Positions 59,289 to 64,000 of a DNA stretch of 64,000 bases are shown here, in pieces. The notes under the pieces are model-generated. The model searched no databases and was not told where the DNA came from. It worked only from the letters and a program-made list of their open reading frames with translations. The stretch comes from Prostheceraeus crozeri (taxonomy: Eukaryota; Platyhelminthes; Polycladida; Euryleptidae), in contig CAJQUW010007898.1 in assembly GCA_907163375.1 (NCBI GenBank), positions 62,001 through 126,000 of the forward strand, written 5' to 3'. Made by a program: the position numbers and the translations under genes. How positions within the stretch are numbered: position 1 is the first letter of the stretch; the number at the start of each line of letters is the position of its first letter.

Positions 59289-60769
59289 AATAATGCGGCA
59301 ACAATCTGCTACTGTTGCATGTTCCAGTATTATGCTTCTTCGTAAGATCTAGCGCCTGAAATGACAATCAACAAATCGGTTTTGTCCTTTTAAACAAGGC
59401 CCAAAGTCTGATATTAATATTTCGTCAAAATTATGACTGCCGATATTAAGCAGATCATTGCAAAATTAAAATTTCGCTGAATTCATCTTCGTCCGTCTTC
59501 AACATTAAATTATGCAAATTTATCCGCAACAATTTTTTATGCGTATGAATTCCCTGCATGAAAGTTAAGATGTCTCATAGTTTTAGATTATTTTTGAAAA
59601 TATCATGCGTAGCACAATGAAGTAATAGTCATGTGCATTGTACACGCATGATAACGATGAAGTCAATGCACTCGAATAAATAGGTGTGAATTGGTTGATT
59701 TTTGTTTAACAGGTAGTCGTTGTCATGGTTTCTTCAAGAGTTTCAATAAAAGTTAACTTTCAAGGTTTTGGTTTCGGTCATTTTTTTCTTTAGAATTAAA
59801 TGCATTACGGATGTTGGAGTCCTTCAACAAAGTAAAATACTCATTGCGTTAATGGACACGGATTGAAAAATAGGTCTAACTGCTGAGACAGGACAAATTG
59901 ACTTCTTGAAATTCTTTTTTTCTTTCATTTATTTATCTGCTCCAGTTTTCTGAGGATGATCTAAGTTCTGTCATAAGTTGTTTCTCTCACTCATTTCTGC
60001 TTATGATATACAAGTGGTGAGCTCTTAAGAAGTTATCACAGAGAGTTTCCAAAACAAAATGAAAAGATAATAGGAGATTTAAGGAATTCGGCCAAGGGAG
60101 ATTCTACCGCTGCTTCCCTCAACACTGGACAACATGGCGATGTTATGATAATTAGAAAATTAGGAGCTAAATTTTGCGAAGATGTGCAAGGGAGATAATA
60201 CCTCATTAACAAACAAAACGGAAGGATATTAACTAGGAAGCTTCTAGAAAGTTCAGTCCTTTCATCAGAGACAGTATCATCAAATCAATCCCTGCCAAGC
60301 AACGGAAGAAACTTTTTTGTTCTGAAACTGTCAGTCTAATCAATTTCTTCGATGCAGTTTGTAAACTCCTTCGAAATAATTGAAAAGAGTCGCTGATCCA
60401 CTTAAAGAGCTGAATGTTTATTTATTTCAAGATTTTACAAAAGTCGTTGTCAACAATGATATTGATATTCGTACAATCGGTCATGGGGTACACCTTCTAA
60501 AAATTGATGAGAAACTAATTTAGAAAATTTCTACGAGAAATGTTCACAATTATCAACATGATTACTTAAGATTTTCTTTGTCTGTGATTAGTATTCATTT
60601 CATTGATAAAATATTTGAAAGAGCTGTCTTTCATACTCCTTGAAGCAAAGCTAAGTACACGACTTGTCTGTCATTCGTGAGTCTATGTACTCTTTGATGT
60701 TTAATTGCAACAGAAATGAAACTTTAACCATGATATCTCATTTTTAAGGAATTATATGTCAATTGACGG
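59289..60769. other. No supported gene
   Basis: The right-hand part could be the decayed upstream portion of the Penelope-like fragment, but no motif was recognisable. Confidence 0.4.
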
Positions 60770-61500
60770 ATAACGCCTCAGTAGAATATCTCGATGTCAA
60801 GCTTAATATTTGTAGTGATGGTTTACATACATCAGTTTTTCATAAGGTTCAGCAATTTTGTTTTGATGTTATTGTGTTCACTTGTTTCTTCTTCCTCTTC
60901 ATATGGGTGTGAATGTCTTTGCCAGTCAAGTTTTTCGTTACCATAGGATATGTTCTCATCTGCCGTATGCCATTGTTAAAGTTAAAAGCACGTTTAAAGT
61001 TTTTGTGAAACGCGGATATGAAGCCTGCAAGCTAATCAAATGTATGGAGAGACTGTTGAAAAAGCATTTTTTAGTTTTGTTTAAATTTGGTTTGCAGTCA
61101 GCCAGAGAATTTCGTATTTTGTGTGGCTTCATTTGAGAGTGTTATCATTGTTAAGTCATGTGTGGGGTCCGCCAGCTAGGGTTTGAGCGTACAAAATGTT
61201 AAAGGACCCGAAACGCGACCTAGCTGGTCATTTTGCTGATGAACCCCTTCTATGTTTATTCTTTTCTGGTATGTCTTGTATAAAGATTGTAAATATGTTT
61301 TATTGTTCGGTACGCCATCTAAGTATTATTTCTTTCTTTTATATTACCCGATGACCGGCGTGAACGCTTTCAACAGCCCTTTTCAGGGCTACACTTATTT
61401 AAGTATTTATTGAGTTTCTATTGTATATTATTGTTCATTCGAAGTGCACTAACCTGACTTTTCCCATAATAATGTCAAGAAATAAAAGAATAAATATTGT
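60770..61500 (+). mobile_element. 3' fragment of a Penelope-like retroelement (fossil)
   Basis: Decayed coding sequence shows the block that follows the reverse transcriptase core in Penelope-like elements: a YLDVKLN-type start, GLHTSVFHK, then HRICSHLPY and KRGYEACKL. It is followed by a ~360-bp non-coding 3' region with AATAAA signals near 61480-61492. The fragment is broken and 5'-truncated. A histone-type hairpin and, further downstream, a hammerhead-like sequence belong to the same context. Confidence 0.6.
61375..61390 (+). other. Histone-mRNA-type stem-loop in the 3' region of the Penelope-like fragment
   Basis: AGCCCTTTTCAGGGCT forms a perfect 6-bp stem with the loop TTTC. This is the size, loop and core (CCCTTTTCAGGG) of metazoan replication-dependent histone 3' hairpins. 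It is preceded by CAAC and followed by ACAC, also similar to histone flanks. No histone gene is nearby. Function in this context is unknown. Confidence 0.55.
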
Positions 61501-61699
61501 TGAATATGTCTATGTCCAGTCAATGCAATGAAAAATACAACTTTTTTGTTTACATCTTTTTCATTAACATGCAAAAGTTGGCTTAGTAAAGAAAGTCGAA
61601 ATCCTACTGTCCGTCCTGTCCGATAGTTTATTTGATCAACTCTCCTAGTTCTTCAAGACCTAGTTCTCTTTAAAGGTCTTTGTCAATTTGTCGTGAACA

Positions 61700-61735
61700 T
61701 GGCTAGTGGACGCTAGTCGAAAACGTTCGATAGTA
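61700..61735 (+). ncRNA. Degenerate hammerhead-like sequence
   Basis: The string GTGGAC-GCTA-GTC-GAAAACG resembles the stem II, loop and GAAA part of a hammerhead, following CTAGTG where CTGATGA is expected. The core is damaged, so it would not cleave. Its place ~210 bp downstream of a Penelope-like 3' fragment makes a ribozyme relic plausible. Confidence 0.3.
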
Positions 61736-63969
61736 TCATTTTGAAAAAAATATAAATAAATTATAGATCACTTGAATCTGGGTCCTTCCGCTATTCAAAG
61801 CTACATCACTGCATCTTAACGATTTATTTTCGTGCAAGAGACACATTGCACTTACTATAGCTCCTTATCTGTCCACGGATTTTCAATGATGACTTTATTA
61901 TTGCTCGAGCTGCATATTTGCTCGAGCTTCCTTATTAGAGCTTCCCTACAGAACGACATTGCTATGGACTTAGGCGTCATTCAATAAGATTTTAACTAAC
62001 CTAGAAATTGCTATCCTATTACTTCCAACATTAGATTTCAATGATATCTGATGCTTGCCGTTAAGCAATGGAGGTGATTTCGCTAAATCCCATAGCCTTT
62101 CACATAAAGCCACAGGAGAAGGTATTTCAGAGTACATGTGTACTTTAGTAAGTGCGTGACTCAAGCATAATTGAATGGGCAGACTGTTAAATAGGATCTT
62201 TTCAATATATAAGTGATAAACATAATTTTGAACAGAACGACTTACTCGCCAATTCATTACACATGAGGAGAGGAGAAGCGTTGTTTGTCCTTCTAGTAAG
62301 TATTTTTAAAATTTTTAGACATTTTAGGATATAAAAATTTTCTTTTAAATCATACTTTGTACCTATTGAAAAGTAACTAGTCATTAGCTTGTTTTTTTAA
62401 CTTTGTTACCTTGACGCACTTTGCTACGCTGAATAGTACAATTAACTGATATAATACGCGTACAAAAATACATAACGCACAGTTTTTAAAACAGAGAAGT
62501 AACCTGATGAACGCTTAACAGCAGGTCATACACGACAAACATTGAATATATATGCATGATGCATCATGGTGGGTGCATGATAATTCAATAATTAATACAT
62601 TGATTAATGTACGTTAAATGAGGTGGGAAAAACTGCTTCAATATGGTCATACCACGTGTTCACATTCGCAATTTCTGAGGGTGTCAATAAGATCATATTG
62701 ATGCACCTCGTACATGTATCAAATTATGTGTAATTGCATCAAGAAAGTCATGCAGTTGTATCATGATCGCATCACCTTTGAATGAGTCCTTTTGCACTAG
62801 AAACTACAAAAATCTAACTGTGAACATTAAAAAAAATACCTAGGTGTTGACATATCCACTGAGCGCTGCACGAACGTTTCGCTGCTAAAATCGGACTTAA
62901 TCGACAACGAATTAGTAGGTAGGTACATTATACAGTATCACTTGCTCGTGACATTTTGTGAAACCTGGAAAGGGTTGTAGAACTACAAACATGTCAATCT
63001 GCACATGTAAGCCTACATGTATTTCATACAACTTAATGCTTAATGTCATAGGTGCAAGGTAGTTTGATGTTATAGAATTTTGAGGATGAAATCAATTATG
63101 CATGTCATTTTACTATACACCACCTAAGTAATCTGTGACTTTCTAAGTAACAGCAGAGGTTTGAGGTGAGCGCTTTCATGTTTCGCCGGCAGTGTATTTT
63201 AAAAATTGTCTGCATTTGTATAATTGTCATTTTTGAAACACTGCTGTCTATTCATTAAATGTTTGAGACAAACTTAGACTGATCTCAATAAAGAAGAATA
63301 AACATATATTTTTTCATTCAATAAAGTCCGTGATTGCTGTTGTCTACATTGCATAAAAGTTGCTTGTAATGTGGATTAGAAAATCGCAAAATAGAAATTA
63401 CGGATTTCGCATGAACCGGTCTCATGATTTACAACCGTCAGGGTTGCTCCTTTTCATCTTAAGCTTCCTGAATATTATAATTATTATCTGCGCATCTTTG
63501 GAGGCTTCTGATTTGCATTTCCACCAACTGCCATGGTGAGCTGCAATTTAAAATGTTGAAAATAAGGAAACTATAATTTAAAAACAACAGGTTTTTTGTT
63601 AAAAGATCTGTTAGCTGCATAGTCAGAACATGCACAGCTTCTAGCATGCAGTTTTACCCCTTTTTTCTCTCTCTCTCACCCTATCATAGCAAACATCGGA
63701 CAACTTTTCATTTGTACATGTACTATATTTCTTTTAAAAATTCATAATTTCTATCAGGTTGTCTTCAAGTATCACGTAGGTCTGTATCATCTAAATAAGT
63801 GAGAACGTAATTTTCTTAACTACGTAACTCTTCCTATCTGTTGATCCTTATATTGCAAGAGGATAGACATCTCATTAACGATACAGACACTGTTTGGGTT
63901 GTTTAGAGGAAAAAAAGCCAATAAAGTCTGCGACAAGGACTTCTTACCTTAATATTTATTTCTTCCCAG
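61736..63969. other. No supported feature; ends in an intron 3' splice site
   Basis: AT-rich sequence. The last bases (TTATTTCTTCCCAG, ending at 63969) form a good pyrimidine tract and acceptor. A CT run lies at about 63660-63680. Confidence 0.45.
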
Positions 63970-64000
63970 ATGGCTGCTACTGAAATAGATAATTATCAGG
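63970..64000 (+). CDS. Start of an exon after a strong splice acceptor; partial, unidentified
   Basis: The acceptor TTATTTCTTCCCAG is followed directly by ATGGCTGCTACTG, which reads MAATEIDNYQ in the frame of the ATG and runs off the window. It may be the translation start in a second exon after a non-coding first exon, or an internal exon in the same or another frame. It cannot be joined directly to the exon ending at 83 without an early stop. Confidence 0.45.
   Translation, partial: MAATEIDNYQ

Noticed and set aside
61180-61260. CGAAAC and CTGATGA close together in the Penelope-like 3' region
   Set aside because: The order and the pairing around them do not give stems II and III in any hammerhead arrangement I tried.
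1-64000. Direct joining of the exon ending at 83 to the exon starting at 63970
   Set aside because: The exon 1 phase leads to a stop within a few codons of the second exon.
1-64000. Numerous reading frames of 60-120 codons on both strands (for example 22258-22554, 29037-29399, 41827-42132, 50751-51023, 57906-58269)
   Set aside because: No recognisable domain and no splice support; such lengths are expected by chance in a window this long. Several overlap mobile elements.
1-64000. CRISPR arrays, operons, ribosome-binding sites and bacterial terminators
   Set aside because: The window is eukaryotic; no regularly spaced repeat-spacer pattern was seen.

Overview
This is AT-rich animal DNA, most likely from a marine invertebrate. 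The genome is intron-rich, with consensus GT...AG splice sites at both window edges. The sequence is dominated by animal-type transposable elements: RTE and CR1/L2-like LINEs, Tc1/mariner, hAT-like MITEs, piggyBac-like, Penelope-like and a RAG1/Transib-like element. The palindrome TAGGCCTA is also frequent. I cannot name the phylum; an echinoderm, hemichordate or mollusc would fit. No complete host gene is visible. A short coding exon with a perfect splice donor lies at 1-83 (+), and an acceptor followed by an exon starts at 63970 (+). What lies between looks like intronic or intergenic DNA filled with mobile elements of different ages.

Layout. 145-1001: hAT-like MITE with an 8-bp duplication. 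3133-5080: a second hAT-like MITE family (E1) with a third hAT-like element inside its end. 8968-11074: 5'-truncated RTE LINE. 11697-12556: second copy of family E (E2). 14024-14388: two copies of repeat family B. 14673-20579: a 5.9-kb DNA transposon with ~470-500-bp terminal inverted repeats and a decayed two-exon gene for a RAG1/Transib-type DDE transposase. It has itself landed in a family-E copy (E3), and a Tc1-type element sits in its intron. 25321-25370 (-): a near-canonical hammerhead ribozyme. 35403-36532 and 37852-39507: an internally deleted and a full-length copy of one Tc1 family; the full copy has an uninterrupted 303-codon DD34E transposase. 43149-44033: another inverted-repeat element. 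46532-47100: 3' end of a CR1/L2-like LINE. 49308-50038 and 55382-59288: two copies of a fold-back element; the second holds a piggyBac-like element that in turn holds a mariner-like element. 60770-61735: Penelope-like 3' fragment with a histone-type hairpin and a degenerate hammerhead-like sequence. A hAT-like MITE (family A) occurs five times, at 7.4, 13.5, 37.0, 41.6 and 54.6 kb.

The most notable item is the RAG1-like element. Its protein remnants show, in order, a CxxC...HxC knuckle, a KGGRP motif like the RAG1 nonamer-binding region, an Asp motif, a second Asp followed at +19 and +22 by the RAG1-type zinc cysteines, and a C-terminal H-x4-H-V-P-E...E block. Its ends carry a V(D)J-like CACAGTG/CACGGTG heptamer with an A-rich nonamer-like stretch about 23 bp further in. 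Other candidates worth checking are the hammerhead ribozyme, a Tc1 element whose 5' end (including coding sequence) has been copied inverted onto its 3' end, and the nested insertions, where a paralogous copy preserves the empty target site.
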